Shown: positions 54,169 through 64,000, counted from the first letter of the stretch. The stretch: DNA of 64,000 bases from G963663365 sp963663365 (GCA_963663365.2 CAXXIH010000008.1:744001-808000), one strand, 5' to 3'. The notes: generated from the letters alone by a model not told the origin. Made by a program: numbers and translations.

Positions 54169-57100
54169 ATGGTTGTTGTTAATCTTATCCAAAACGCCAC
54201 TCTATTGGTGACACTAGTCGTAGCGCACAAAGTACTTTTGCACCGCTTTTCTAAAACCAGCTATTGGTATCAATTCCTAACCGGATTCTTATTCGGCGGG
54301 ATGGGCATTGCGGCTATGATGACCTCGATTCAACTTGCACCGGGGATCATCTTTGACGGACGTTCGATTATCCTATCTGTTGGGGGGATTTTGGGTGGGC
54401 CGATTGTGGCTGGTGTGGCTGCCGTTATCTGCTCGGTGTACCGCTTTGGGTTGGGCGGCGAGGGTGTATGGGTTGGAACCGGAGTTATTGTTGGCTCGGC
54501 GGTGCTTGGGACAGGTTACTATTATTGGCGTCAACATGATGAACGTCTGAAGAACGCGCTTGTCTTGTGGGGATTTGGCTTGCTTGTGGAAGCCTGCATG
54601 ATGGTTATGATGTTGGCTTTGCCCCATGACATTGGCCGGGAACTGTTGGTCAAAGTCGCCCCCCCGATTCTACTGATTTTTCCAATAGCCATCATGTTGG
54701 TTAGTCGTATTCTTATGGATTATGAGTTTTTTTCTCTCGACAAACATCGAATCCAAGAGGCAGAATTCTTTTTACATATGTTGATTGATTCTATTCCTAT
54801 CCCGATATTCTATAAAGACAAAGAAGGGCGCTATCTAGGATTTAACAGAGCATTCGAGATATTTTTTGGAAAAACAAGAAAAGAATTAATCGGCAAAACC
54901 GTATTCGATATCCATCCACAGAACCTTGCAGAAATCTATCAAACCAAAGACAACGAATTATTTGAACGTGGCGGTGATCAGGAATACGAGTCGCAGATCA
55001 AGAACGCACGAGGGGAGCTTCGCGATGTAGTCTTTAACAAATCGGTGTTCACCGACAGCCAAGGCATTCCACGCGGGCTGATCGGAGTGGTGCGCGATAT
55101 CTCCGAACAGAAGCAAACCCGCCAGACGCTTACGAGAAACGAAAGACTCTACCGGGAAGCGATCGGAGTCGCGGGAGCGTTCCCCTACTATCAGAATTAT
55201 CTTACGAACGAATACGAATTTGTCGGAGACGGAATCGAGGCGCTGTTCGGATGCCGCCCCGGAGAATTTACGCCTCAATACTTTCAGTCGCTAGAAAAAG
55301 AAATCGAACTTACCGGCGAGTTGGAGGGCCTGCCCTATGATGCAGCCATAAAAAAAGCCAGGAGCACGGAGGGTGTGAGCTGGACGGCAAACTATAAGAT
55401 CAAAACAGAGCAAGGCCAGGAACGTTGGATCGCCAATTCTGCGATTCAGGTGCGTGACGATGAAGGAAAAATTATCGGTTCGCTGGGGATTTTTGAAGAT
55501 ATTAGCGAGCAAAAACAGGCTGAGGATGCCTTGCGCCAACGAAATGAAATGATCGAAACAATCCTCAATAACATTCCCGTGATGATCGCTCTACACGATA
55601 AGGATGGCTATCACAACTTTGTCAATCGTTGTTGGGAGAAGACTCTCGGTTGGACGAATTCAGAGGCTCAAAATCTGGATTTTTTGGCGCTCTGTTATCC
55701 CGATGCAAAGTATCGTCAAATCGTCCTAGACATCATCAATTCCGCAAACGGTGAATGGCATGACTTTAAGACACATACTCGGGATGGTCGTGTGCTCGAT
55801 ACTTCATGGGCCAATGTACGCTTGAAGGACGGCTCGATGATCGGCATCGGTTTGGATATCACCAAACGCAAACAAACCGAAGAGAACTTGTGCGAGGCCG
55901 ACCTACGGCTTCAACAAGCAGTTAAATCCGGAAACGTCGGCTTGTGGGATTGGGATCTTAAGACGAATAAAGTCCATTATTCCGCCGAGTGGAAAAGCCA
56001 AATCGGTTATGAGGAACACGAGATCGGCGACGATTATAAAGAGTGGGAAAGCCGTGTGCACCCCGACGATCTGGAGCCGACGCTAAAAGAGGTTAAAAAG
56101 ACGATTGCCGAAACGCACGTCGAACACCAAACTGAATTCCGTTTTCGGCATAAAGACGGTTCATGGCGTTGGATTCTAGTCCAGGCTTCGGTTATCAAAG
56201 ATGACTCAGGTCAAGCCGTTCGTATGCTGGGCAGCCATGTCGATATCACCGACGTGAAAAGGGCGGAAGAAGAGATAGAGAGTCTGGCGAGATTTCCGGC
56301 TGAAAATCCAAATCCGGTTATACGTGCCGATAAGAAAGGGACAGTTCTTTATTCCAATGAAAGCGGCGAACACGTGTTACGTATCTGGAATTGCGGTCCA
56401 AATCAGGTCTTGCCGGATGACGTTCAAGACCAGATTACGGAGACATTAAAAGCGGACACAAGCCTCTTAAAGGATGTGCAGTGCGATGATCGGTTTTATG
56501 CACTGCAGGTAGTGCCGATTTCCGGCATGGATTACGTCAATATTTATGGCCAGGACATCACCGAACGCCGTGCGGCGATGCAGGCCTTGCATGAAAGCGA
56601 AAAGCGTTTCCGTGAATTGTTCGAAAACATGAGTAACGGCGTTGCCATTTACGAGAGGGTTAACGACGGCCAAGACTTTATCTTTAAGGAAATCAATCCC
56701 GCAGGGGCGAATATCGGCAGACTCAAGCGGGAAGACCATATCGGCAGGAGTGTGTTGGAGGTTTATCCGGGAATCAAAGAGATGGGGCTGTTTGCCGTCT
56801 TTCAAGAGGTTTGGCGTACGGGTGCGTCACAACATCTTGACATAACCCGGTATAAAGACAAACGGGTTTCGCATTGGGTTGATAATTATATATACAAGCT
56901 GCCCACGGGGGAAATTGTAGCTATTTTCGAGGATGTGACCAAGCAGCACCAAGCCGAGCAGGACCGGGAGCGGCAGATGTCCGCCATCGAGCAGGCGGCC
57001 GAAGCGATTATGATTACGGATGTGGAAGCGAATATCCAATATGTGAATCCGGCCTTTGAGCGCATCACGGGCTATACGTGTGAAGAGGTCATCGGCCAAA

Positions 57101-58479
57101 ATCCACGTTTCCTGCAAAGCGGCGAGCATGATCAGACTTTTTATCGCGGGATGTGGGATATGCTCCTGCGGGGGGAAACGTGGTCCGGGCGCATGGTCAA
57201 TAAAAGAAAGGATGGAGCTCTGTTTACAGAAGACGCAACCATTTCGCCGGTACAAGACACCCAGGGCCGCACAATCAACTATGTAGGGGTAAAGCACGAC
57301 ATTACTGAACAGCTCGAGTTGGAACAGCAATACCGGCAGGCGCAAAAGATGGAGTCTATTGGCCGTTTGGCGGGCGGCGTGGCCCACGATTTCAATAACA
57401 TGTTGCAGGTGGTTCTCGGTAATGCCGAACTGGCAATCCGCGAGCTGCCGAAAGAAAGCCCCCTGCGCGACAGTCTCATCGAAATTGAAAGGGCCGCGGA
57501 ACGCTCGGCCGTGCTTACGCAAAGGCTACTGGGATTTGCGCGCAAACAGACCGCCAGGCCCCGCGTGATGGATCTGAATGAGAGCATTTTAGGTATTCTG
57601 GATATGCTCCACCGGCTCATCAGTGAAGAGATCGACCTGGTCTGGAAACCGGGCTCTGAACTCTGGAGCGTTCACCTCGACCCGACCCAACTCGATCAGA
57701 TTTTAGCCAACTTGTTGGTGAATGCCCACGATGCCATCGGCGGAGTTGGCAGCGTAACCGTTGAGACTGCCAATAAAACGATCGATGAAGCGTATTGCAG
57801 TTATCACCAAGGTTTTGCGCCCGGTGAATACGCTATGCTGGCTGTGAGCGATAATGGTTGCGGTATGGATAAAGAGACTTTAGCCCACATTTTTGAGCCG
57901 TTTTATACGACCAAGGAGATGGGTAAAGGCACAGGTTTGGGATTGGCAACGATTTATGGCATCGTCAAACAGAATGGCGGCTTTATCAATGTCTATAGTG
58001 AGCCGGGGCAAGGCACGACCTTTAAGATTTACCTGCCTCGGTCTCAAGACGAGACTGTTGAACCCGAAAAACCTCAACTGGAGGCGCCAATCCGTTCGAC
58101 TGGTGAAACTGTGCTGATCGTTGAAGACGACGAGGCGGCTCTAAGGCTCAGCAAGTGGATGCTCGAAGAGCTGGGCCACACAGTGATAACCGCCAATACC
58201 CCGGGCAAAGCTCTGCAACTGGCCAAACAGCACGAGGGAGCCATCCACCTTCTTCTCACGGATGTCGTGATGCCCGAGATGAACGGACAGGAACTGTTCA
58301 AACGGCTCCACTCTGACTGTCCGGAAATGAAATGTTTGTATATGTCCGGCTACACCGCGAACATCATTGCCCATGACGGTATTTTGGACCCTCGTGTCTG
58401 TTTCTTGTCAAAGCCGTTTTCGTTGCTGGAACTGGGTTTAAAGGTTCGTGAAGCGCTGGAGCCGGAATCGAGCGACTAA
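54169..58479 (+). CDS. 5TM multi-PAS hybrid sensor histidine kinase
   Basis: 1436 residues from ATG 54169 with GGGGG upstream; an in-frame start at 54145 lacks one. The N-terminal five-helix 5TMR-LYT domain contains 'APGIIFDGRSIILSVGGILG'. Then about seven PAS domains (first DSIPIPIFYKDKEGRYLGFN, last 'ITDVEANIQYVNPAFERITG'), HisKA with phospho-His in GGVAHDFNNMLQ, HATPase (NLLVNAHDAIGG, SDNGCGMD, GTGLGLATIYG), and a C-terminal receiver (VEDDEAA, LLTDVVMPEMNG with the Asp, SKPF with the Lys). It autophosphorylates and can pass phosphate to its own receiver. No DNA-binding output, so it works through phosphorelay. Confidence 0.92.
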   Translation: MVVVNLIQNATLLVTLVVAHKVLLHRFSKTSYWYQFLTGFLFGGMGIAAMMTSIQLAPGIIFDGRSIILSVGGILGGPIVAGVAAVICSVYRFGLGGEGVWVGTGVIVGSAVLGTGYYYWRQHDERLKNALVLWGFGLLVEACMMVMMLALPHDIGRELLVKVAPPILLIFPIAIMLVSRILMDYEFFSLDKHRIQEAEFFLHMLIDSIPIPIFYKDKEGRYLGFNRAFEIFFGKTRKELIGKTVFDIHPQNLAEIYQTKDNELFERGGDQEYESQIKNARGELRDVVFNKSVFTDSQGIPRGLIGVVRDISEQKQTRQTLTRNERLYREAIGVAGAFPYYQNYLTNEYEFVGDGIEALFGCRPGEFTPQYFQSLEKEIELTGELEGLPYDAAIKKARSTEGVSWTANYKIKTEQGQERWIANSAIQVRDDEGKIIGSLGIFEDISEQKQAEDALRQRNEMIETILNNIPVMIALHDKDGYHNFVNRCWEKTLGWTNSEAQNLDFLALCYPDAKYRQIVLDIINSANGEWHDFKTHTRDGRVLDTSWANVRLKDGSMIGIGLDITKRKQTEENLCEADLRLQQAVKSGNVGLWDWDLKTNKVHYSAEWKSQIGYEEHEIGDDYKEWESRVHPDDLEPTLKEVKKTIAETHVEHQTEFRFRHKDGSWRWILVQASVIKDDSGQAVRMLGSHVDITDVKRAEEEIESLARFPAENPNPVIRADKKGTVLYSNESGEHVLRIWNCGPNQVLPDDVQDQITETLKADTSLLKDVQCDDRFYALQVVPISGMDYVNIYGQDITERRAAMQALHESEKRFRELFENMSNGVAIYERVNDGQDFIFKEINPAGANIGRLKREDHIGRSVLEVYPGIKEMGLFAVFQEVWRTGASQHLDITRYKDKRVSHWVDNYIYKLPTGEIVAIFEDVTKQHQAEQDRERQMSAIEQAAEAIMITDVEANIQYVNPAFERITGYTCEEVIGQNPRFLQSGEHDQTFYRGMWDMLLRGETWSGRMVNKRKDGALFTEDATISPVQDTQGRTINYVGVKHDITEQLELEQQYRQAQKMESIGRLAGGVAHDFNNMLQVVLGNAELAIRELPKESPLRDSLIEIERAAERSAVLTQRLLGFARKQTARPRVMDLNESILGILDMLHRLISEEIDLVWKPGSELWSVHLDPTQLDQILANLLVNAHDAIGGVGSVTVETANKTIDEAYCSYHQGFAPGEYAMLAVSDNGCGMDKETLAHIFEPFYTTKEMGKGTGLGLATIYGIVKQNGGFINVYSEPGQGTTFKIYLPRSQDETVEPEKPQLEAPIRSTGETVLIVEDDEAALRLSKWMLEELGHTVITANTPGKALQLAKQHEGAIHLLLTDVVMPEMNGQELFKRLHSDCPEMKCLYMSGYTANIIAHDGILDPRVCFLSKPFSLLELGLKVREALEPESSD

Positions 58480-58666
58480 GAACCAATCGCCACTATCAAT
58501 TTTTGCATAATTCGTTGTATCCTTACGGTTTAATGTACATGTGTGATGCAATTCATGCGGGACAAAAACTGGAGCGATAATCTATTGCGGGTTTGTTCAT
58601 TATGCGGGATTGAGCGGACGTCGGCTTCCATGAAGCTGCCAACGACAAGGCCGGGCAGGAAACAAC

Positions 58667-61600
58667 ATGGCTCGAAAAAAGCAACCCCCGCATTCTGCAA
58701 AGAAAAAAGGAAAAATTGGGGCATCTCGTAAAAAGCCGAAAACTCCATCCTCAAAGCCGGAAGCCTCACCGAAAAAAGCGGTTGATTCGAGCAAGCAGTC
58801 CACTGTCTCAGGAAAAAGGCAGGCCCCGCGCAAAAAAGCGCCGCTGTCCCCCGATAATACTTCCATCCTAAAGAGCGTCGCCGGTTTCCCGATCGTCGGT
58901 ATTGGCGCGTCGGCTGGAGGACTTCAGGCCTTTGAGGAGTTTTTCAGAAACATGCCCGCCGGCAGCGGCATCGCTTTTGTCCTGGTTACCCACCTAGATC
59001 CAACTCACTTCAGCAATTTGCCGGATTTGGTGCAAGAAGCGACAGAGATGACTGTTTGCCAAATTGCTGACGGCATGCAGGTCAAGCCCAACTGCGTATA
59101 TGTCATACCGCCCAACAAGCACCTGACCATCCGTAACGGCGCCCTCCAACTTGAAGAACCGTTCCAACCTCGTAGTGCCAACTTGCCGATTGATATCTTT
59201 TTGCGTTCCCTGGCTCAAGATCAGGGGAGCAAAGCCATTGGCATCATTCTATCCGGTACGGGGAAGGATGGGACTCTCGGCATCAAGTCGATCAAAGGGG
59301 AGCTGGGCATGGTGATGGTCCAGGATGAAGAGTCTGCAAAATTTTCGGGGATGCCGAGGAGTGTGATTGCCACAGGCCTGGCGGATTACGTTCTGTCGCC
59401 GCAAGAAATGCCGGAACAACTCATCAAATATGCAAAGCATGCCACACACCAGACCGCCTCCCGTCTTTCACATTCCGAAATGGTGACGCCGGATACGTTG
59501 CAGAAAGTATTCGAAATTCTACGCGCCCGAACCGGTCACGATTTTTCTCTTTATAAGAAAAACACGATTTTCCGCCGAATAGAGAGGCGGATGAACGTTC
59601 ACCAGATCAGTGACATTTCCCAGTATGTGCGGTATATCCGGGAGAGCAAGTGGGAGACCGACATCCTGTTTAAGGAGCTGTTGATCGGTGTAACCAGTTT
59701 TTTCCGGGACCCGGAGGCGTTCGAGTCTCTCAAACAGAAAGTCTTGCTGAATCTGCTAAAAGCAAAGCCGGACGAGTTGAATGTCCGCGTTTGGGTTCCC
59801 GGTTGCAGCAGTGGTGAAGAAGCTTATTCCATCGCAATTGTCCTTTTGGAGTGTATGGCCGAGCTCCAGCGCCGTTGCAGCGTCCAAATTTTCGGTACAG
59901 ACATTGACGAGGATGCCATCGACTGGGCCCGTTCCGGTCTTTATCCAACAGGGATCGAGGCCGATGTGAGCCCTGAGCGTCTGAAGCGCTATTTCATCAA
60001 AGAAGACGACGGCCAGTACAGGATTGAGAAAAAAGTCCGGGAGATGCTGGTTTTTGCTCATCAGAGCATCATCAAAGATCCGCCCTTCACCCAATTGCAG
60101 CTGATTAGCTGCCGCAATCTATTGATTTATCTCGGAGACGAATTGCAGAAGAGATTATTGCCGCTTTTCCATTACAGCTTGAGTGAAGGGGGATATTTGG
60201 TTCTCGGTTCTTCTGAATCGATTGGGCATACCAACGACTTGTTCACTCCACTGGATAAAAAATGGAAGATATTCCGGAGCAAACCGTCGGTAGCGGCCTC
60301 TCATGCAATGTTACGCATTCCCGCCGTTCTTGCCAGTCACGAGTATTCTGAAGCGAAAGTTGTGAAAAAAATCAGGAATGTCGAGGAAATGATCGACCTT
60401 GAATTGGCCGAAACAATTTTGCAGGAGAGTGGCGCCCCTCCTTGTGTGATTATTGATGAAGCCTGCAACATCGTTTATGTCCATGGCCGAACCGGAAAAT
60501 TTCTCGAACCCGCTGCCGGTAAAGCCAGTTTCAATATCATAGAGATGGCGCGTGACGGATTGAGAACCGTTCTAACTTCCTGTATTCGCAATGTCAGCCA
60601 ACATAATCAGGAAGTCACCCAAAAGGATGTGCATGTGCAGAACGACGGTGGCCGAACGAGTGTGAATCTAACCGTCAAACCGATTGAGAATCATGACTCC
60701 ATACGGGGCTTAAAGATGGTTGTGTTCCAAGAGAACGAGTCCGCCGCAACAAAGACGAAAGGCTCACAAAAGCCCCTGCCGGTAAAAAATACGAAGAAAA
60801 CCGCCGAAGAGCTGGAAATGGAACTGCAGTTCACAAAGGAGGATCTGCAAACCACGATCGAAGAGTTTAAGTCTGCCAATGAAGAACTTCAGTCCACCAA
60901 CGAGGAACTACAAAGCACAAATGAAGAAATGGAGACCTCAAAAGAAGAACTGCAATCGCTCAACGAGGAATCCGCAATCGTCAACGCAGAACTCCAGAGC
61001 CGAATTGAGGAGTTATCGAATGCCAATGATGATATGAAAAACCTGCTCGACAGTATCGATTTTGCGACAGTCTTCTTGGATATCGACCTGTGCGTCCGCC
61101 GTTTCACACCCATGATACTGGACATCATCCCTTTGGGAGAACAGGATTGCGGCCGTCCAATTAAACATTTTGCAACAACCTTGATTAACGTGGATTTGAA
61201 CTCACTGTCAGAAGAAGTTCTGAAAGACTTGAAGACGATTGAACGGGAAATTGAATCGAACAACGGCCATTTCTATGCGATGAGAATTCAGCCATACAGA
61301 ACCGTGAATAATGTCATCGATGGGGTTGTGATTACCTTAGGCGAAATTACCGTCCGGAAACGGGCGGAGGAACAGACCTTCCGGCTGCTGGCAACGGTAC
61401 TCAGGGATTCGAATGACGCCGTCATCATTTATGATGCAGAAGGGCGGATTCTGGCGTGGAACCATGGAGCCAAACGGATGTACGGCTATTCGGAAACTGA
61501 AGCCCTGCAAATGAGCGTCTTCGAAATGATCCCCAGAGAGAAGCGGGATAAAGCGGTGAAACTCACCTCTGAGCTTATGAACAGCGGCAAAGCCGCCTCG

Positions 61601-61807
61601 TTTGAAACCCAGCGTACGGCAAAGGACGGCCGCATTTTGGATGTGTGGCAAACCGCAACCGTTCTGATCGGCGCTTGCGGTGAGCCAAATGGCGTTCTCA
61701 CGACGGAACGCGATATCACGTCGCACAAAAAAATGGAACAAGCGATGGCGGAACAAGAAAAGACGATTCTCCATCTCAAGGAGAGATTGAAGAGCCGGTC
61801 CTCGTGA
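58667..61807 (+). CDS. CheB-CheR-coiled coil-PAS fusion protein
   Basis: 1046 residues. A Lys-rich N-terminus (about 60 residues) precedes the CheB methylesterase: GIGASAGG (catalytic Ser), LVTHLDPTHFS (His), LSGTGKDGTLG (Asp). CheR follows (VWVPGCSSGEEAYSIAI, FGTDIDEDAI for SAM binding). Then a heptad coiled coil (about 735-815, NEELQSTNEELQSTNEEMET) and two PAS domains (last with 'VIIYDAEGRILAWNHGAKRM'). No CheB receiver. Such fusions sit in alternative sensory pathways with hybrid kinases and lack classical chemoreceptors. The next gene overlaps its stop codon. Confidence 0.93.
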   Translation: MARKKQPPHSAKKKGKIGASRKKPKTPSSKPEASPKKAVDSSKQSTVSGKRQAPRKKAPLSPDNTSILKSVAGFPIVGIGASAGGLQAFEEFFRNMPAGSGIAFVLVTHLDPTHFSNLPDLVQEATEMTVCQIADGMQVKPNCVYVIPPNKHLTIRNGALQLEEPFQPRSANLPIDIFLRSLAQDQGSKAIGIILSGTGKDGTLGIKSIKGELGMVMVQDEESAKFSGMPRSVIATGLADYVLSPQEMPEQLIKYAKHATHQTASRLSHSEMVTPDTLQKVFEILRARTGHDFSLYKKNTIFRRIERRMNVHQISDISQYVRYIRESKWETDILFKELLIGVTSFFRDPEAFESLKQKVLLNLLKAKPDELNVRVWVPGCSSGEEAYSIAIVLLECMAELQRRCSVQIFGTDIDEDAIDWARSGLYPTGIEADVSPERLKRYFIKEDDGQYRIEKKVREMLVFAHQSIIKDPPFTQLQLISCRNLLIYLGDELQKRLLPLFHYSLSEGGYLVLGSSESIGHTNDLFTPLDKKWKIFRSKPSVAASHAMLRIPAVLASHEYSEAKVVKKIRNVEEMIDLELAETILQESGAPPCVIIDEACNIVYVHGRTGKFLEPAAGKASFNIIEMARDGLRTVLTSCIRNVSQHNQEVTQKDVHVQNDGGRTSVNLTVKPIENHDSIRGLKMVVFQENESAATKTKGSQKPLPVKNTKKTAEELEMELQFTKEDLQTTIEEFKSANEELQSTNEELQSTNEEMETSKEELQSLNEESAIVNAELQSRIEELSNANDDMKNLLDSIDFATVFLDIDLCVRRFTPMILDIIPLGEQDCGRPIKHFATTLINVDLNSLSEEVLKDLKTIEREIESNNGHFYAMRIQPYRTVNNVIDGVVITLGEITVRKRAEEQTFRLLATVLRDSNDAVIIYDAEGRILAWNHGAKRMYGYSETEALQMSVFEMIPREKRDKAVKLTSELMNSGKAASFETQRTAKDGRILDVWQTATVLIGACGEPNGVLTTERDITSHKKMEQAMAEQEKTILHLKERLKSRSS

Positions 61808-63495
61808 GCAAAAAGCAGAAAACCGCCAAAGTTCCTGCTGGACTCCGCGAGAGGGCGGAAGCCAAACTCAGGACTATGACCGCAGCTTCGTTAGAGATGC
61901 CACCCGAGAAAATTCGCAAGCTGCTACACGAACTCGGAACACACCAAATCGAACTGGAGATGCAAAACGAGGAACTCCGGCAAACGCAGGAGGCGTTGGA
62001 GGAATCCCGCAGCAGATACGCTTACCTCTATGATCAGGCTCCCTTGGGCTATTTCACATTAAACGAAAAGAGTCTGGTTTTGGAGGCAAATCTCACCATA
62101 GCGGAACTTTTGGGAGTCGAAAGGAAGTTTCTCGTCAAGCGCGCGTTCAACACTTTCATTATTGACGAAGATCAAGACCTTTTCTATATCCACCGTAAAC
62201 GACTTTTTGACACAAAAGTAAGGCAGAGTTGCGAGCTGCGGTTAAAGAAAAAAGACGGAGAATTGTTCTGGGCTCGAATGGAATGTGTTGTTTTAGAGGA
62301 TTCGGCGATTGGTGGAAAGCACGTTCTTTGCGCAATACTCGATATTTCCGCTCAAAAGCGAGCGGAAGAACTTCTGCTGAAAATAGAAGCCAGGGAACGA
62401 GAGAAACTCGTTCAAATTTTGGATGGGCTGAATCTCAGTATATGTGTCATCAATGATGAATATGGTATCGAGTTCATAAATAGGGAGTTTGTCGATCTGC
62501 TGCCGCATCGAAATTGGGACAAGTGCTATGAATTGGATAATTCGAGCGCGCCGTGCAATTTGCAGGGATCGTCCTCACGCTGTGCTGTGCGCGAAATCTT
62601 GCATGAAAACAAGCCATCCTTTCAATATAAGCATACCACACCGCCTGAAGAGGGAGCGAGGACCTTTACCACGAGGGTCTATCCCATCGAATTCTTGAAC
62701 AAACGGTGTGTTATCGAAATCCATCAGGACATAACGGAGCAAGTGCAACTGGAAGAGCAGCTCCGCCACGCGCATAAACTTGAGGCTATCGGCCGCTTGG
62801 CCGGAGGTTTGGCGCATGAATTCAATAATTCGTTGCAGGTGATTTTGGGAAACACCGAAATGGCTCTCCGGAAGCTTCCCGCAGAAAGTCCCTTGTGTGA
62901 AACATTCTTGGAAATCCGAAAAAGTGCGGAACGTTCCGCAACGCTCAATCGCCAGCTGTTAGCCTTTGCACGCAAACAGATAATCAGTCCCAAAATATTG
63001 AACCTGAACGATCACATACCGGCCATGTTCAACATGTTAAGGCGGCTCGTTAGTGAGGCAATCGACTTGATCTGGAAACCTGGTCATGATCTTTGGCCTG
63101 TGAAAATCGATCCTGCCCAACTCGATCAGATACTAGCCAACTTGACGGTCAACGCCCGCGACGCCATTGATGGCGTGGGTAAAATCACCTTTGAGACCGC
63201 GAACGCGGAGTTCGGTGAAGCCTATTGCAGCGTCCATGCAGGATATTTGCCCGGCGAATACGTGTTGCTCACCTTGAGCGATACTGGCTGTGGCATGGAT
63301 CAGGAAACACGGTCACATGTTTTTGAGCCTTTTTTCACCACCAAGGAATTTGGCAAGGGTTCCGGCTTGGGACTGGCCACAGTGCATGGCATTGTCGAGC
63401 AAAGCGGCGGTTTTATATACGTGTATAGCGAACTGGGGAAAGGAACGACGTTTAACGTCTATTTGCCTGCATCAAGAGACGAATCGGCTCTGTAG
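61804..63495 (+). CDS. PAS sensor histidine kinase, receiver domain lost
   Basis: 563 residues from a GTG at 61804 that overlaps the CheB-CheR stop (GTGA). A helical start (KLLHELGTHQIELEMQNEEL), PAS (about 65-190), a second divergent PAS with Cys residues (about 205-315, NSSAPCNLQGSSSRCA), HisKA with GGLAHEFNNSLQV, and HATPase with NLTVNARDAIDG, SDTGCGMD and GSGLGLATVHG. The end 'TFNVYLPASRDESAL' stops where the sister kinase at 54169 continues into its receiver; a receiver stub is found 11 bp later. Confidence 0.9.
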   Translation: MSKKQKTAKVPAGLRERAEAKLRTMTAASLEMPPEKIRKLLHELGTHQIELEMQNEELRQTQEALEESRSRYAYLYDQAPLGYFTLNEKSLVLEANLTIAELLGVERKFLVKRAFNTFIIDEDQDLFYIHRKRLFDTKVRQSCELRLKKKDGELFWARMECVVLEDSAIGGKHVLCAILDISAQKRAEELLLKIEAREREKLVQILDGLNLSICVINDEYGIEFINREFVDLLPHRNWDKCYELDNSSAPCNLQGSSSRCAVREILHENKPSFQYKHTTPPEEGARTFTTRVYPIEFLNKRCVIEIHQDITEQVQLEEQLRHAHKLEAIGRLAGGLAHEFNNSLQVILGNTEMALRKLPAESPLCETFLEIRKSAERSATLNRQLLAFARKQIISPKILNLNDHIPAMFNMLRRLVSEAIDLIWKPGHDLWPVKIDPAQLDQILANLTVNARDAIDGVGKITFETANAEFGEAYCSVHAGYLPGEYVLLTLSDTGCGMDQETRSHVFEPFFTTKEFGKGSGLGLATVHGIVEQSGGFIYVYSELGKGTTFNVYLPASRDESAL

Positions 63496-63505
63496 CGAGC
63501 GTCCG

Positions 63506-63655
63506 AATCTGAAATGCCTGTATATGTCCGGCTACACAGCGGATGTCGTCGCTCGAAATGGAATCCTGGAGGCCGACGTCAGTTTCTTATCCAAACCGTT
63601 CACGATGGAGGAGCTGGCCTCCAAAGTCCGTGAGGTGCTGGCACAGAAATTATGA
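63506..63655 (+). pseudogene. Stub of a response-regulator receiver domain
   Basis: In a frame different from the kinase, SERPNLKCLYMSGYTADVVA continues to 'VSFLSKPFTMEELASKVREV', matching the C-terminal 50 residues of the receiver at 58320-58460 of the sister kinase (MKCLYMSGYTANIIA, FLSKPFS). The first 85 residues, including the phospho-Asp, are missing. An internal deletion with a frame change at about 63495-63510 explains both. Confidence 0.85.
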
Positions 63656-63697
63656 TAACCTAAATCCTTTACAGAAATTCAAGGATCGATCTATACA

Positions 63698-64000
63698 ATG
63701 TCCGAAATCAACAACGAACATTACCACAATTACTTGACCTTTTTGCTTAGTGGACAAAGGAACCAATGCCATCAAATTGTCCAGAACCTATTGGACGATG
63801 GAATTGATATCAAAGACCTTTATATCAACTTATTTCAAGCGTCAATGTATCAAATCGGCAAACTGTGGGAAACGAATCAGATTTCTGTGGCAAAAGAACA
63901 CTTGGCGACTTCTATTACTGAAAGTCTACTGCATCTGGTCTATCCGCGCATCTTTTCACAGGATCGATGTCAGCGATCCGCGGTCATATCCTGCTGTGCC
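63698..64000 (+). CDS. Cobalamin-binding-domain protein, N-terminal part (3' truncated by window)
   Basis: 101 codons are visible; AAGGA lies upstream of the ATG. 'YINLFQASMYQIGKLWETNQ' followed by ISVAKEHLATSITESLL is the helical B12-binding_2 cap domain found in methionine-synthase-like and photoreceptor-type (CarH/LitR-like) proteins. The Rossmann cobalamin domain would start just past the window end. Immediately downstream of the kinase cluster, it may be a light or cobalamin sensor feeding it. Confidence 0.85.
   Translation, partial: MSEINNEHYHNYLTFLLSGQRNQCHQIVQNLLDDGIDIKDLYINLFQASMYQIGKLWETNQISVAKEHLATSITESLLHLVYPRIFSQDRCQRSAVISCCA

Noticed and set aside
56827..57522. 231-codon minus-strand frame opposite the hybrid kinase
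   Set aside because: Antisense to conserved PAS and HisKA coding sequence, no domain of its own.

Overview
The window looks like chromosomal DNA of an uncultured, GC-balanced, free-living bacterium. Loner type II secretion pseudopilins, a secreted GH116 glycosidase with a long C-terminal module, GH88/SDR sugar genes and short 'LPxAVxAGIxAMV' tail ORFs next to recombinases recall Planctomycetota, Sumerlaeota or Hydrogenedentota. This placement is inferred from family resemblance; there is no rRNA gene to test it. No CRISPR array was seen.

Layout. 0-3.4 kb: end of a DtxR-type metalloregulator, an SDR oxidoreductase and a frameshifted GH88 unsaturated glucuronyl hydrolase. 3.3-7.6 kb: two nearly identical tandem genes for an unknown secreted 495-aa protein, each with a long leader carrying a perfect anti-16S sequence far from the start codon, then a strong terminator and a pseudopilin. 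7.6-26.2 kb: mostly housekeeping and metabolic genes (radical SAM, rarA, a zinc peptidase, GH116, a zinc-ribbon protein behind a structured leader, a secreted TIM-barrel hydrolase, a CcmH-like protein, a Tat-exported SixA-like phosphatase, a Gfo/Idh/MocA dehydrogenase, pdxJ, a thiamine-binding protein, and Ni superoxide dismutase with a palindrome upstream).

26.5-49.1 kb: an accessory island. It starts at the 3' end of tRNA-Pro(TGG) with a tyrosine integrase, an AlpA-like HTH protein and a winged-helix protein whose gene contains iteron-like repeats followed by an AT-rich tract, the arrangement of a lambda O-type origin. The cargo is one minus-strand operon: SNF2-type helicase (DrmD-like), giant N6-adenine methylase (DrmMI/PglX-like), DUF3800 protein, a 1795-aa DEAD-box helicase with DUF1998 and a C-terminal Vsr-like nuclease domain (DruE-like), a 387-aa unknown and two small ORFs. 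I read this as a defence system that mixes DISARM and Druantia features. A serine recombinase with a 12-bp dyad at its promoter, a small terminase subunit and a tmRNA/tRNA 3'-end fragment flanked by two opposed tail ORFs close the island, suggesting a phage-satellite-like element or two nested elements.

49.4-64 kb: a hypothetical protein, an MFS transporter, a MASE1 membrane protein with a Cys-rich tail, another loner pseudopilin, then a signalling cluster: a 5TM multi-PAS hybrid kinase, a CheB-CheR-PAS fusion, a PAS kinase whose receiver domain has been mostly deleted (a stub survives downstream), and the start of a cobalamin-binding-domain protein cut by the window end.
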